A stretch of 64,000 nt of DNA. Origin: Paraliobacillus zengyii. GTDB taxonomy: Bacteria; Bacillota; Bacilli; Bacillales; Amphibacillaceae. The notes below the pieces were generated by a model that saw only the letters and a list, made by a program, of their open reading frames with translations, had not been told where the DNA came from and searched no databases. This document shows positions 1 through 9,239 of this stretch, one piece after another; the first letter of the stretch is position 1, and every line of letters begins with the position of its first letter. The stretch is taken from NCBI RefSeq assembly GCF_003268595.1, contig NZ_CP029797.1, positions 1,261,501 through 1,325,500 on the forward strand, read 5' to 3'. The translations under genes were made by a program, and so were the position numbers.

Positions 1-60
1 TTACAAGGGAGTATTTGTGTTGTTTATTTAGCAATTGGTGGAAATGCGGAAAAGTCTTAG
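1..60 (+). CDS. C-terminal end of a gene cut by the window edge
   Basis: An open frame runs in from base 1 and stops at TAG 58-60. The 19 residues are hydrophobic then polar (ending GGNAEKS), which would suit the last membrane helix and tail of a membrane protein. Nothing more can be said without upstream sequence, and the frame could be accidental. Confidence 0.3.
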   Translation, partial: LQGSICVVYLAIGGNAEKS

Positions 61-99
61 GACTTATGTTGTTATAAAAAATCTTCATACAAAGAACAA

Positions 100-133
100 C
101 AGTTCCTTTTTTGATCTTTGTTTATGGTATAAT
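100..133 (+). promoter_or_regulatory. Extended -10 promoter of the first toxin copy
   Basis: TATGGTATAAT (TATAAT at 128-133 with an upstream TG) is a strong extended -10. The -35 region is poor. It sits about 60 bases upstream of the toxin start. The antisense RNA promoter at 427-437 on the other strand has the same TATGGTATAAT core, so the two convergent transcripts are driven by similar promoters. Confidence 0.6.
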
Positions 134-197
134 TTAGTAAGATAATGTTCTGTTAGGGAGAGGTCGGCTAAGTCCCCAATGAGAGGGGGTGATGCCT

Positions 198-293
198 ATG
201 GGTATGTATGAAAGTTTTATGGTGTTGTTTGGCTTTGGCACCTTCTTGCTTGCACTACTCGCATTGATCGTAACGTTGATCAATAGAAAATAG
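198..293 (+). CDS. Holin-like type I toxin peptide, copy 1
   Basis: A 31-residue peptide: MGMYES, then one hydrophobic helix (about residues 8-28), then NRK. This is the layout of the small putative holin-like toxins (Hol_Tox type) of Firmicutes, which insert in the membrane. The ribosome site GAGAGGGGG (181-189) is 8 bases before ATG 198; an in-frame ATG at 192 is too close to it. CCCC at 174-177 can pair with the GGGG of the ribosome site, so translation may be masked by a leader hairpin. A convergent antisense RNA overlaps the 3' end. Identification is by size, topology and antisense context; toxicity is inferred. Confidence 0.7.
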   Translation: MGMYESFMVLFGFGTFLLALLALIVTLINRK

Positions 294-295
294 AC

Positions 296-420
296 CTCCC
301 TATTTACCCATCAGTTCTTAGGTGAGGTCTATCTAGAAAAATGATAGCCGATCCCTCTGGGGGAACCGCTTATCTATAAACCACAGTTAGCGCTGTGGTT
401 TATTAGTATATAATGATCTT
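296..420 (-). ncRNA. Antisense RNA to toxin copy 1 (predicted antitoxin)
   Basis: The minus strand has an extended -10 TATGGTATAAT (complement of 427-437), predicting a start near 420. The RNA would begin with a perfect 10-bp hairpin (377-402, loop TTAGCG) and end near 296 at the AGACCTC/GAGGTCT stem. It overlaps the 3' end of the toxin message. Type I modules of this family use such RNAs to silence the toxin. Boundaries are predicted from sequence only. Confidence 0.55.
377..402. terminator. Hairpin TAAACCACAG/CTGTGGTTTA
   Basis: Perfect 10-bp inverted repeat with loop TTAGCG. On the plus strand it could end the toxin mRNA; on the minus strand it forms the 5' stem of the antisense RNA. No long T-run follows on the plus strand, so termination is uncertain. 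The second toxin copy has a decayed version near 737-760 (CTACAG/CTATGG). Confidence 0.5.
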
Positions 421-557
421 AAATAAATTATACCATATTTATTAAATACAAGAAATAATTAGAATGCAAATAATGAACCTCAATTTTATCGCTTCGATAA
501 TTTCCATGATAATATCAAAATGTTCCGGCTAACCCCATTTGAGAGGGGGTGATGCCT

Positions 558-674
558 ATGGGTATGTATGAAAGTTTTAGGCTGCTGTTTGGTTTTGGCA
601 TCTTCTTGATTGCACTACTCGCATTGATCGTAACGATCAATAGAAAATATACCTCCCTATTTACCCACAAGTGA
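558..674 (+). CDS. Holin-like type I toxin peptide, copy 2 (extended)
   Basis: This 38-residue copy of the toxin keeps MGMYES and the hydrophobic helix, but the TAG after NRK is TAT here. The frame therefore runs on through YTSLFTHK to TGA 672-674. One residue of the helix end is also missing (VTINRK against VTLINRK). The ribosome site GAGAGGGGG is intact at 541-549. The upstream TATAAT of copy 1 is replaced by a weaker GATAAT-like box. The copy looks partly decayed, so it may be silent or act as a decoy for the antisense RNA. Confidence 0.6.
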   Translation: MGMYESFRLLFGFGIFLIALLALIVTINRKYTSLFTHK

Positions 675-790
675 CTAGATGAGGTCTATCGAAAACCCGA
701 TAGCCGATCCCCTGGGGGAACCGCTTATCTATAAACTACAGTTAACGCTATGGTTTATTAGTATATAATGACCTTAGTTAAATTATACCA
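665..790 (-). ncRNA. Antisense RNA to toxin copy 2 (predicted)
   Basis: The minus-strand extended -10 TATGGTATAAT is conserved (complement of about 784-794), as are the pairing segments. The hairpin arms are mismatched compared with copy 1. An antisense RNA from this promoter would overlap the 3' part of toxin copy 2. Prediction only. Confidence 0.45.
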
Positions 791-1117
791 TATTTAATAA
801 TTAGAAGAAATAATTAGAATGCAAATAATGAACCTCAACTTGAACCCTTCGATAATTCCCATAATAATATAAAAATGTTCCTTGAGATTTCGATTCATTT
901 CTTTTAATGGAAGCAAAGAACTGTCCCTTGCTTCGACCTTTTTAATCCAAAGTATGCTAAAATTGTAAAATATAAATTAAATGAACTAGATAAATGATAA
1001 CACAGTTATTCATATAATGAGTGTTGAAATTCGCGTTATTTTAACTGTTTAGATCTATGAGAAACTTGAGTTTCTGAATTTTTAATAGAGCGATATTAGA
1101 ATGAAGGTTGTGATAAG

Positions 1118-1540
1118 GTGGACTGTTTAGGTTGTAATTTAGCAAATAAACTGGAACAAGCCTATGTAGTATTAGAGGATAACTATGTTTGTTGTTTCTT
1201 GGACCATGACCCTTACAATGAAGGACATATTTTAATTTTACCTAAAAATCATATAAGATACTATGATGAACTTGACGATAATACAGCAAATTCAATAATG
1301 AAGTCTGCGAAAATTATCACTAAGGTAATGAAGGAACTTTATAAACCTGATGGTATTACTATATGTCAAAATGGTGGGATTTTTGATGAATTAACCCATT
1401 TCCATATGCATGTTGTTCCAAGATACGAAGAGCAAAATTTCGCAGAATTTTTTACTGAAAAAGCTGAAAAAATAGCAGTGAGTGGTAATAGTTTATCCAC
1501 TACCAGAAGGAATATAATCGAAGCGATAAATAGTCTTTAG
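1118..1540 (+). CDS. HIT family hydrolase
   Basis: A 140-residue histidine-triad protein. HIT enzymes hydrolyse or transfer nucleotides from dinucleoside polyphosphates and nucleoside phosphoramidates. The triad is plain: His94-Phe-His96-Met-His98, with His96 the expected nucleophile. A CxxC pair (Cys3, Cys6) at the N-terminus could bind zinc, as in other HIT proteins. The start is GTG at 1118 with GAAGG about 10 bases upstream. Length is typical and the frame intact. It stands alone, with a small membrane gene 75 bases downstream. The exact substrate cannot be told from sequence. Confidence 0.9.
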   Translation: MDCLGCNLANKLEQAYVVLEDNYVCCFLDHDPYNEGHILILPKNHIRYYDELDDNTANSIMKSAKIITKVMKELYKPDGITICQNGGIFDELTHFHMHVVPRYEEQNFAEFFTEKAEKIAVSGNSLSTTRRNIIEAINSL

Positions 1541-1615
1541 AAATTTTCTTCTTAATTATACGGAGTTATGTTAATAAAGCTATGATCTAAGTTGACTATA
1601 AGGGGAGTGATACAG

Positions 1616-1807
1616 ATGGAAGTTGTTGCGATACTTGGTTTTTATGTTTTACCAATATTGACTATTGTCTTTTGTCTAAACTTAGTATCAATTATAACAA
1701 AAGTGAAGAATGATGAGGCAACTACATATAATACTTTATTGCTGACAGTATCATTCACTATGCTTATGTGGTACTTTGCATTGCTTATTGTGATGACTGC
1801 AAAATAA
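1616..1807 (+). CDS. Small two-helix membrane protein
   Basis: A 63-residue protein with two predicted membrane helices (about residues 3-24 and 38-60) joined by a short polar loop (KVKNDEATTYN). The start ATG 1616 follows AAGGGGAG with 6 bases between; an in-frame TTG at 1592 lacks a site. I do not recognise a family and assign no function. It is isolated between a HIT gene and a DUF4183 gene. Confidence 0.55.
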   Translation: MEVVAILGFYVLPILTIVFCLNLVSIITKVKNDEATTYNTLLLTVSFTMLMWYFALLIVMTAK

Positions 1808-1964
1808 TATGTGTCTTAATGACAATCACTGACAAGAGATTGTCGTTATCACTTAGAACAATCCACAATACATCTTATCATAGTAGGGGTCTCTTCACTA
1901 CACAAGTATTAATTGCTTACATAAATTATAAATATAATTAATTTAAATGTGAGGAGTATCAAAA

Positions 1965-2330
1965 GTGGAATCAATTCAAAAGAATAAACACTATATAACT
2001 GTTCCACGAGTCTATGATACAGTTAAAACAATAACCAAACACAATATTAATTTAAAATTTTCACCTTTGAAACGAAAAGTGGAGACTTATCAATACAATG
2101 CATATTCAGATGGTGTTAAAAAAGTATATAAGAATAGTGATGAGATTACCAAATATGGAGATAAAGGTATCTTAAATCCAGAAGATGTTTCTTATATTAA
2201 CTTATTCATTAACGGGGTTCTTCAAGCACCAGTAAATTATCAAATTGAAGCAGGGAAATTGATACTAAAAACAGAAGATATACCTATTAAAAGATCCTTA
2301 ATTATTATACAATTCATCACCGTTTATTAA
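1965..2330 (+). CDS. DUF4183 domain protein
   Basis: A 121-residue protein. The C-terminal 60 residues carry the DUF4183 signature ([18 protein letters not shown]), and the first 50 are basic and probably flexible. DUF4183 occurs in spore-forming Bacilli, sometimes joined to collagen-like or surface repeats; the role is unknown. The start is GTG 1965 with GAGGAG 8 bases upstream. It faces a second DUF4183 gene across a shared terminator at 2331-2366. Confidence 0.8.
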   Translation: MESIQKNKHYITVPRVYDTVKTITKHNINLKFSPLKRKVETYQYNAYSDGVKKVYKNSDEITKYGDKGILNPEDVSYINLFINGVLQAPVNYQIEAGKLILKTEDIPIKRSLIIIQFITVY

Positions 2331-2366
2331 AAAAGTAGCACATTATTATTTGTGCTACTTTTTTTA
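2331..2366. terminator. Bidirectional terminator between DUF4183 genes
   Basis: AAAAGTAGCACA / TGTGCTACTTTT, 12-bp stem with an 8-base loop, A-run before and T-run after. It ends both convergent genes. Confidence 0.85.
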
Positions 2367-2376
2367 TGAACATATT

Positions 2377-2760
2377 TTATGTTGCAACATCTGTAGTTGT
2401 ACTTGGAGTATAATTTATTACTTCGATTACAACTGGTGAATTAGTTAAGATTGGATCAGCACCTGTTGGGACGGTGAAATCAAGTGAACCAGTTCCGGTA
2501 GCACCTGGTGTATAAGTTGCATTCCCCTGCATTTGCAAGACACCATTGATATAAACGTTAAAATAACTGTTATCAGTTGCTAGTTCAGGTAATTCAGTTA
2601 CTTCCGAACCATCATCTCCAAAAAAGTCTGCTGCATCGATAGATAAAGTTGCATCAGCAGCGGTTTCAGAATCCGTCACATAAAAAAATCTTTCAGGTGA
2701 TGGTTCAACAGTTACATCTGTTGAGGCTGTTATTGCGAGTTTCATTAGTTGTAAGGCCAA
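2377..2760 (-). CDS. DUF4183 domain protein, acidic form
   Basis: A 127-residue acidic, Thr/Asp-rich protein. The DUF4183 core lies in the C-terminal half (FNVYINGVLQMQGNATYTPG). It starts at TTG (complement 2760-2758), 6 bases after AGGAGGG; the frame stays open further upstream but has no ribosome site there. There is no signal peptide. Compared with its convergent neighbour at 1965-2330 the core is shared, but the N-terminal part differs completely in charge. A spore-surface or exosporium role is possible by family association only. Confidence 0.8.
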   Translation of the reverse strand: MALQLMKLAITASTDVTVEPSPERFFYVTDSETAADATLSIDAADFFGDDGSEVTELPELATDNSYFNVYINGVLQMQGNATYTPGATGTGSLDFTVPTGADPILTNSPVVIEVINYTPSTTTDVAT

Positions 2761-2944
2761 GATTATCCCTCCTTTACAAGCAAATATGATCACTTGCAAT
2801 AATAGTATATGTCTGGTTAATATAAGATGTATAAGTTAATTTACTAGAAAATAGAAAGAATAAACGAAGGCCTAAACTACTTTTAAGAGAATTTATGTCT
2901 AATATATATGTAAAGGTTTTTTTGGGGGAAGGTGGGCAAATAGG

Positions 2945-3454
2945 ATGATAAATATAATGAAGGCAGATATAAGTCACGTATCTGGTATTGCAAAAGTTTG
3001 TAGTGATGGATATTGGGAAACCTATAGAGATATTCGTAGTGAAGCATATATTAAAAGAATCATAAAAGAGTTCTATAATCATAAAAGAATAATAAATGAA
3101 GTTACTGAAACGAGCAGAGATTGGGGCGGCTACTTCGTTGCTATGGAAGATAACGAAGTAGTTGGTGCAATTGGTGGAGGAATGACTAACGATACGATTG
3201 GGGAAGTATTTGTTCTATACCTAAATCCTAATAGACGTAACGAAGGGATTGGCATGATGTTATTAGATGCCCTAACAGAGCAACAAAAAGAAGTGTTTCA
3301 TGCAACTGAACAATGGGTGTCTGTGGCGAAGGGAAACCAAAAAGGAATTCCATTCTATGAAGCAAAAGGCTTTATTTTCAAAAATGAACAGTACGGATAT
3401 GGTAATCTAGAGGAAGAAAAATATATAACCCTAAGATATTGTCGTCAAATATGA
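2945..3454 (+). CDS. GNAT acetyltransferase, paralogue A
   Basis: A 169-residue GNAT N-acetyltransferase. The acetyl-CoA loop RRNEGIG lies after the beta-4 strand (residues about 98-104), and the C-terminal GIPFYEAKGF segment is typical. Substrate unknown. A close paralogue is encoded at 51667-52167: both share RDWGGYFVA, the RRNEGIG loop and ATEQWVSV. The start ATG 2945 follows AAGGTGGG. The gene is isolated, facing away from the DUF4183 gene. Confidence 0.9.
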   Translation: MINIMKADISHVSGIAKVCSDGYWETYRDIRSEAYIKRIIKEFYNHKRIINEVTETSRDWGGYFVAMEDNEVVGAIGGGMTNDTIGEVFVLYLNPNRRNEGIGMMLLDALTEQQKEVFHATEQWVSVAKGNQKGIPFYEAKGFIFKNEQYGYGNLEEEKYITLRYCRQI

Positions 3455-3535
3455 TTTAGTTTTTCGTATTCAATTTAAATGGATATTTCACCTAAAAGTT
3501 TTGAAAGAAAGAAGATGTATCAAGGGGGTGAGAGC

Positions 3536-3724
3536 TTGAAGACCTTCAGGATAATAAAACGTACAATTGGAGTTTTAATCTTATGTATACCTATCTACCA
3601 TTTATTCATTGAAGAGATTCAATTATCGCCGCTTCTAGTTTTCATATTTTCAATACTGTGTTTATTAATAACTGTAAGTGAAAAAATTATAATTGAAAAA
3701 GCCAAAGAAAATATAGGCGAGTGA
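3536..3724 (+). CDS. Small two-helix membrane protein
   Basis: About 62 residues with two hydrophobic helices (residues 10-24 and 29-47) and a charged tail KIIIEKAKENIGE. The best start is TTG 3536, 8 bases after GGGGGTG; earlier in-frame ATGs lack a site. Family not recognised. Confidence 0.5.
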   Translation: MKTFRIIKRTIGVLILCIPIYHLFIEEIQLSPLLVFIFSILCLLITVSEKIIIEKAKENIGE

Positions 3725-3750
3725 TTGGAAGCAAAGAACCGTATCCTACT
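3724..3750. repeat. REP-like GAAGCAAAGAACCGT element
   Basis: GGAAGCAAAGAACCGTATCC followed by TACTTCC is a short imperfect palindrome. Related copies lie at 903-932 and 59775-59855. Such GAAGCAAAGAACNGTCCC repeats are common between genes in Bacillaceae. Confidence 0.45.
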
Positions 3751-3792
3751 TCCCATTGCTGTAATTTTAAAAAATGTTAAAGAAGGTGTATC

Positions 3793-4629
3793 ATGAGAAA
3801 TGTTATTTTTATGGATATTGATGGAACACTTGTTAATGAAAATGGTGTAATACCAGAATCGGCTAAGCTTGCAGTTCGAGAGGCAAGAAAAAATGGACAT
3901 TTAGTCTTTATCTGTACAGGTCGTTCTAAAGCTGAACTATTTCTTGAAATATTAGAGATAGGCTTTGATGGTATTATTGGTGCTGCGGGAGGCTATATTG
4001 AAGTTGATGAAGAAGTTATATTGCATGAAAGACTGAAGACAGAGGATGTAAAGCATCTTATAAAGTTTTTTAACCAACATGAAATTGATTTTTATTTAGA
4101 ATCAAATGGTGGGTTATTTGCAAGTAAAAACTGTAAAAAGCGAATTCGTTCCATTATTGAAAAAACGCTTAAGGAAAATCATGAGGCGAAACAAGAAGTT
4201 GAGAAAGGGATACAGCCTTTTCATGATGCCCTTATAGAAGGCGAAGACTTACTAAGAGAAGATATTAATAAAATCTCCTTTTTAGGGTCTGATGTACCTA
4301 TTGAGATAATCAGCGAGGAATTCGGCTCGAAATTCACTATTATTCCTAGCACAGTTCCTGTATTTGGTGAAAATAGTGGTGAACTATCTATTCCAGGCAT
4401 TCACAAGGCAACAGCGATTGAAAAGCTTCTTGAGCATTTAAAAATTGATAAAAAAGATACTTTCGCATATGGGGATGGATTAAACGATATAGAAATGCTT
4501 GAATTTGTTCAATATGGTATTGCAATGGGAAATGCAAAAGATGCTGTTAAAAAAATTGCCAACGATATTACTGATACACACAATGAGGGTGGCATTTATA
4601 ATAGTTTTAAAAAATATGCCCTGGTTTAA
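3793..4629 (+). CDS. Cof-type HAD phosphatase
   Basis: A 278-residue HAD-superfamily hydrolase of the Cof/YwpJ type, which dephosphorylates small phosphorylated metabolites. Motif I is DIDGTLV (nucleophile Asp near residue 8), motif II ICTGRSKAE, and motif IV YGDGLNDIEML near the C-terminus. The long middle part (about residues 80-200) is the C2B cap domain. Length is normal for the family. The start is ATG 3793 with AAGGTG upstream. It is monocistronic, and the substrate is unknown. Confidence 0.92.
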   Translation: MRNVIFMDIDGTLVNENGVIPESAKLAVREARKNGHLVFICTGRSKAELFLEILEIGFDGIIGAAGGYIEVDEEVILHERLKTEDVKHLIKFFNQHEIDFYLESNGGLFASKNCKKRIRSIIEKTLKENHEAKQEVEKGIQPFHDALIEGEDLLREDINKISFLGSDVPIEIISEEFGSKFTIIPSTVPVFGENSGELSIPGIHKATAIEKLLEHLKIDKKDTFAYGDGLNDIEMLEFVQYGIAMGNAKDAVKKIANDITDTHNEGGIYNSFKKYALV

Positions 4630-4737
4630 ATTCATTTTATTTTATTGATTTCATCGTTAATTGTCGCCTTAGAGTAGAGTTGAGGTATTGGCTCTGTTAA
4701 ACTTACTGTAGAGACAACTAATATTGGAGTGATTGAA

Positions 4738-5466
4738 GTGTTAATCGGTCATATGAAAGAAATTGTGCGTCATCCGATAAAATCTTTTCGTGGAGAAAGT
4801 GTCAAACAATCTAAGATAATGGCTTATGGTTTGTACGGAGACCGTAGTCACACTTATGTAGATGAAACAAAGAATGGCAATTTTTTAACCATTACAAAGT
4901 TTCAAGAAATGGTAAGATATAGGGCGCGTTTTGTGGGCGAAGAATCAATGGACGCATATCCTAAAGTTGAAATAACCACACCTGAGGGAAAGGTTTTTGA
5001 TTGGGAAGATCAAGCATTAATTAAAGAAATGGAAGACAAGTCTAATCGAAGAATCTCTACTAAGAAATATACGCCAGTAGATGTACCAATTGGTCCAATT
5101 GCAGTAGAACATGTTTTACTTGCAACAGATGCGTCATTAAATAAGTTGAATGAATTATGGGGCAAAGATGAAATTGATTTGAGAAGGTTTCGTCCTAATT
5201 TATTTATTTCATTAAAGGAAAAGAAACCTTTCATTGAAGAAGAATGGATAGGCCGACGTATTAAAATAGGGAATGAAGTGGAAATGGAATTCGTTGGACA
5301 TTGTAAAAGGTGCATGATCATTACTGTTGATCCTGATAATTCAGAAAGAGATGCGAGTTTACATAAAACAGTGATAAAAGAGAATAACAATAATTTTGGT
5401 GTTTATGCTTCTGTAATAAAAACAGGCGATATTCACGTTGATGATGAAATTCACCTTCTTGATTAA
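4738..5466 (+). CDS. MOSC domain protein
   Basis: A 242-residue protein with an N-terminal MOSC_N-like barrel (HPIKSFRGE) and a C-terminal MOSC domain. The MOSC domain includes LRRFRPNLFI and the conserved cysteine region HCKRCMIITVDP. MOSC proteins bind sulfur or molybdenum cofactor and include mARC-type N-hydroxyl reductases. GTG 4738 is preferred because GGAG lies 8 bases upstream; GTG 4729 overlaps that site. A strong terminator follows, shared with the convergent binding-protein gene. Confidence 0.85.
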   Translation: MLIGHMKEIVRHPIKSFRGESVKQSKIMAYGLYGDRSHTYVDETKNGNFLTITKFQEMVRYRARFVGEESMDAYPKVEITTPEGKVFDWEDQALIKEMEDKSNRRISTKKYTPVDVPIGPIAVEHVLLATDASLNKLNELWGKDEIDLRRFRPNLFISLKEKKPFIEEEWIGRRIKIGNEVEMEFVGHCKRCMIITVDPDNSERDASLHKTVIKENNNNFGVYASVIKTGDIHVDDEIHLLD

Positions 5467-5477
5467 ATTTGTAAATA

Positions 5478-5530
5478 AAAAAATGCTCCCCTTTAGTAGT
5501 CAAGCTACTTTAAAGGGGAGCATTTTTTTT
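5478..5530. terminator. Strong bidirectional terminator
   Basis: AATGCTCCCCTTTA pairs with TAAAGGGGAGCATT, extended inside by GTAG/CTAC, with A and T runs on both flanks. It ends both the MOSC gene and the convergent opuAC-like gene. Confidence 0.9.
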
Positions 5531-5544
5531 AGTATGCAGTGTGC

Positions 5545-6441
5545 TTACTCTGCAGGTTCAAGATCTTCAATCGATTCAATATCCATATAGCTTGGTACAG
5601 CTAAACCGATTCGAGCGCCTTCCACGTTTGCACCTAAGTCTACAAATTGACCTTCATACTCTTCATAGAATGCACCATGTGTTGCAGGCATCCATGGAGA
5701 AAGAGAAGCGTCGGAATCACCTGATGCGATTGCTTCAAACATAATAGATGGATCAACTGGTGTAAGATTAACATCGTAACCTTGTTGTTCAAATACAATT
5801 TTAGCTACATTCGTCGTGAAGCTTTCTGCATCCCAAGGAGTTAAAACTAAATCAATTGACTCACCATCAACAGGTTCTACCCCTTCTGTCCATTCTGCAA
5901 CTATTTCGGAATTCTCATCGACCCATTCTTGGGCTACTGTTTCAAAATCAAAGTCCATTTCTTGTGCATCAAGTAAGGCTTCTTCTAATACTGGTAGTTC
6001 CCAGTATAGTCTATCAAGAATCGTATACGCACCAGGCATGTCTTCTTCCAAGCCATTCCTTACGATTGTTGTAATGTGTTCTGCCTCACCGAAGACAAGA
6101 TTAGGATCTTCTAAATACTTTATATCGTATTTAGCAAACATATAGTGAGGTGACCATGCAGCGACAACAATGGGTTCTTCGTTATCAATCGCATCACCTA
6201 AAGCTGTTAGCATAGCAGCTGCTGAAGACGTTTCTTGTTCCCAGCCAGCAAGACTTTCATATTCAGCTATAGCCGTCTCATTTGTCTCTGTTTGTCCTGC
6301 ACCTGGTTCAATACCAGTAATTGTATATTCCAAATCCTCACTTACATTAGTCGTCTCATTTGACTCCTCTTGGCCACACCCAGCGACTACAAGAGATAAA
6401 GATAAACTAGTAATAACCCCGATCTTTTTCCAACTAAACAT
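5545..6441 (-). CDS. Glycine betaine/proline-type substrate-binding lipoprotein (OpuAC-like)
   Basis: A 298-residue lipoprotein with signal peptide and lipobox VVAGC (Cys22). The rest follows the OpuAC fold order of Bacillus subtilis: TGIEPGAG, the WSPHYMF region, the HTIxR-like HITTIVRNG segment, EWTEGV and SPWMPATH. These proteins capture compatible solutes such as glycine betaine for an ABC importer. No ATPase (OpuAA) or permease (OpuAB) gene is nearby, so it must work with a transporter encoded elsewhere or be an orphan. The start ATG follows GAGGAG. It may be osmotically regulated by family analogy; nothing in the sequence proves that. Confidence 0.9.
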   Translation of the reverse strand: MFSWKKIGVITSLSLSLVVAGCGQEESNETTNVSEDLEYTITGIEPGAGQTETNETAIAEYESLAGWEQETSSAAAMLTALGDAIDNEEPIVVAAWSPHYMFAKYDIKYLEDPNLVFGEAEHITTIVRNGLEEDMPGAYTILDRLYWELPVLEEALLDAQEMDFDFETVAQEWVDENSEIVAEWTEGVEPVDGESIDLVLTPWDAESFTTNVAKIVFEQQGYDVNLTPVDPSIMFEAIASGDSDASLSPWMPATHGAFYEEYEGQFVDLGANVEGARIGLAVPSYMDIESIEDLEPAE

Positions 6442-6967
6442 ATATAATACACTCCTCTAGTTTCTTTTGCTACAATTTTAGATATGTAGCAATTCATCAT
6501 AGTTGTCTTCAATGTATTATGCCTCAAACAGTAAAAAGCATATGAAGTCACCGATAAAACGAACTATTTTAAATTATACCTCTTCTTTGTTGTATTATTC
6601 AAACAGCTTATACTATTAATACTGTCGATATAGAATGAACAGTAGAGATTGAGGTAATTTCCAAGGATATAACGCAAATTTGCTTTGTTTTACTCCGTAT
6701 TAGGTTATTATATCCAAGTTTATTTGATGTAAACTGATTTACTTTACCTATCTAAAGATGTTTATGTGCTAGGCCCACCAACCTTAACCAAACCAAAAGC
6801 GCTAAGAATTAGCAAAAATGCAAGACTTACTAATGTCATACCAAAGACTCTTTGAAGTGTATTAAGTTTCCTTCTACTTTCCCACCACGAATTTCCATCA
6901 TTTTACGATTATCTAGGGGTTGAGCTGTTACAAGATTAGATAATTGCTTTCTTTATCCATATCTATA
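6442..6967. other. Gene-poor interval with a possible membrane-protein remnant
   Basis: No intact gene. On the minus strand, from about 6910 to 6770, one frame reads a short remnant (WWESRRKLNTLQRVFG, then a helix and VKVGGPST, then stop). It has no ribosome site or good start and looks like the end of a lost membrane protein. The rest is AT-rich. Confidence 0.3.
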
Positions 6968-7993
6968 TTAAATACTTTGATTATTCTTTCTCGCTAACTC
7001 ATCCCTGTCTGACGCCATTGGAGGTTGTTCAAGCCATCTATTTTTAATCAGGATATTAGAGGCATCCTCAGAGTAGAGCTGAATTTGTAGTGATAATTTG
7101 TTATACATTATTCCTAAATCCACTCTAGGACTTTGGGCAACCCCCGTACCATAGTACCCAACACTCAAAGCTATTAGAGCAGATGTATAAAACATCATGA
7201 GTTTGTCGGAAAAGGCATATGTTGTACTATTTGTTGTTTCTGTTACCCAAGTCATTGGAACAGTTAAGTAGCTTTCTTCTAATTTTTTTGCAAATGATTT
7301 AACATGTTGGTTTGCAATCTCTAAGCCTCTTATCAAAAACTGTTTAACATCCTTGTCTTGAGCCACTTGACTAAACCCGATTAAAGTAGCTGCTCCTAAT
7401 GCATTTCTTTGGAGATTAGAATATAAATTAGCTGCTTCTAATGCTATTAGTGGTCTTTTCTCCCCAAACATATCCCAAACAAATTTTTGCTTTTTAACAT
7501 ATTCAACACGGTCTAAATTTTGGAAATATGGAGCTCGATAATATAGTCCTTTTGCTAATAATAAATCCTTAGCCATTTTGTATAATCCGATGGTTTCTTC
7601 AAGACATTCTTTATAATAATCAGTTATATCTGCTCTTACAGCTACAGATAAACCGGCTGAATAGGTAGTTAGGGAAATCTTAGCCATATTATGAATGAAA
7701 TTTAAAACATAACTATCTGTATATAATCTAGGAGCATTTAAATCAACATCTTCCTCCACCTTAAAACCATGAGGAATTGTATTTTTTTCTTCAATAAATA
7801 TAGCTGTTAATTTTTTAATATGTCCTTCAGATAATTCTAAAGCATGTTTAATTACAGGTTTAATCTCTGTATCCTCAGCCTTTTCTAAAAAATAGGTAAG
7901 CATACATATACTCGAACTATCATTTAAGTACTGAGCCCAAAGTTGTCCTAATTCTGCAGAAGTTAATCTTATCTGTTTTTTCTTTTCTTCCAT
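6968..7993 (-). CDS. DUF3231 family protein
   Basis: A 341-residue protein made of two similar helical halves (about 1-165 and 170-335). It ends with the family hallmark PPMASDRDELARK. DUF3231 proteins are ferritin-like helical bundles of Bacilli related to spore-coat CotF-type proteins; function unknown. The start ATG follows GGAGGT. Monocistronic, transcribed away from the methionine aminopeptidase gene. Confidence 0.88.
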   Translation of the reverse strand: MEEKKKQIRLTSAELGQLWAQYLNDSSSICMLTYFLEKAEDTEIKPVIKHALELSEGHIKKLTAIFIEEKNTIPHGFKVEEDVDLNAPRLYTDSYVLNFIHNMAKISLTTYSAGLSVAVRADITDYYKECLEETIGLYKMAKDLLLAKGLYYRAPYFQNLDRVEYVKKQKFVWDMFGEKRPLIALEAANLYSNLQRNALGAATLIGFSQVAQDKDVKQFLIRGLEIANQHVKSFAKKLEESYLTVPMTWVTETTNSTTYAFSDKLMMFYTSALIALSVGYYGTGVAQSPRVDLGIMYNKLSLQIQLYSEDASNILIKNRWLEQPPMASDRDELARKNNQSI

Positions 7994-8110
7994 ATATTTA
8001 CCTCCAAAAAATGATATCTATTACTTATATTCTCCATTAGTTATACAGGTATTCATACAATAAGTATTAATATTTTTAGTATTTGATTATATAAAGGAGT
8101 GACAGATTAA

Positions 8111-8243
8111 ATGACCATTAGAATAGTAAAACGTAACAATGAAGATCAATATGATTGATACGCAGTCTGAAGAGATGGGTGATGAAGAACAAAAAGACTT
8201 TATAATGAGCATGGCCCCCTCAAATGAATATTTTGAAAGATAG
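8111..8243 (+). pseudogene. Frameshifted small ORF
   Basis: AAAGGAG is followed by ATG 8111, but the frame stops at 8156-8158. A +1 frame then reads on from ATG 8151 to TAG 8243 (30 residues, acidic, ending SNEYFER). The ribosome site plus continuing coding character suggests one small gene broken by a single-base shift. No family recognised. Confidence 0.35.
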
Positions 8244-8274
8244 ATTAAGCTGATTATGATAGAATCTAAAATGA

Positions 8275-9054
<780 letters not shown>

Positions 9055-9239
9055 GAGCATAATAGGATGTAATTCTGTAATAAGAATTGCGTCCTTTCTG
9101 TATGTTAATCATCGAATTCGATGTTTATCACTTTCTACTTCTATATAAATATTGGTTTTCATGTCGAATATTGGTGGAATTTGAAATAATATCTGTTGTT
9201 TTGTAATTGATCATGGTATTATCATATTAGTTTTACTGT

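Larger units (their letters stand above)
145..890. repeat. Tandem duplication of the toxin/antisense module
   Basis: Two direct repeats of about 370 bases: roughly 145-515 and 518-890. They share the toxin reading frame, the AGACCTC-type hairpin, the GATAGCCGATCCC segment, the antisense promoter and the downstream AATAATGAACCTCAA stretch. Copy 2 has lost the good sense promoter and the original stop codon. Borders are approximate, read by eye. Confidence 0.75.

Noticed and set aside
2774..3082. Minus-strand 102-codon frame overlapping the GNAT start
   Set aside because: Overlaps two supported genes and lacks a ribosome site.
5541..6460. Plus-strand frames opposite the OpuAC-like gene
   Set aside because: Low-complexity shadows; the minus-strand lipoprotein is clearly the real gene.
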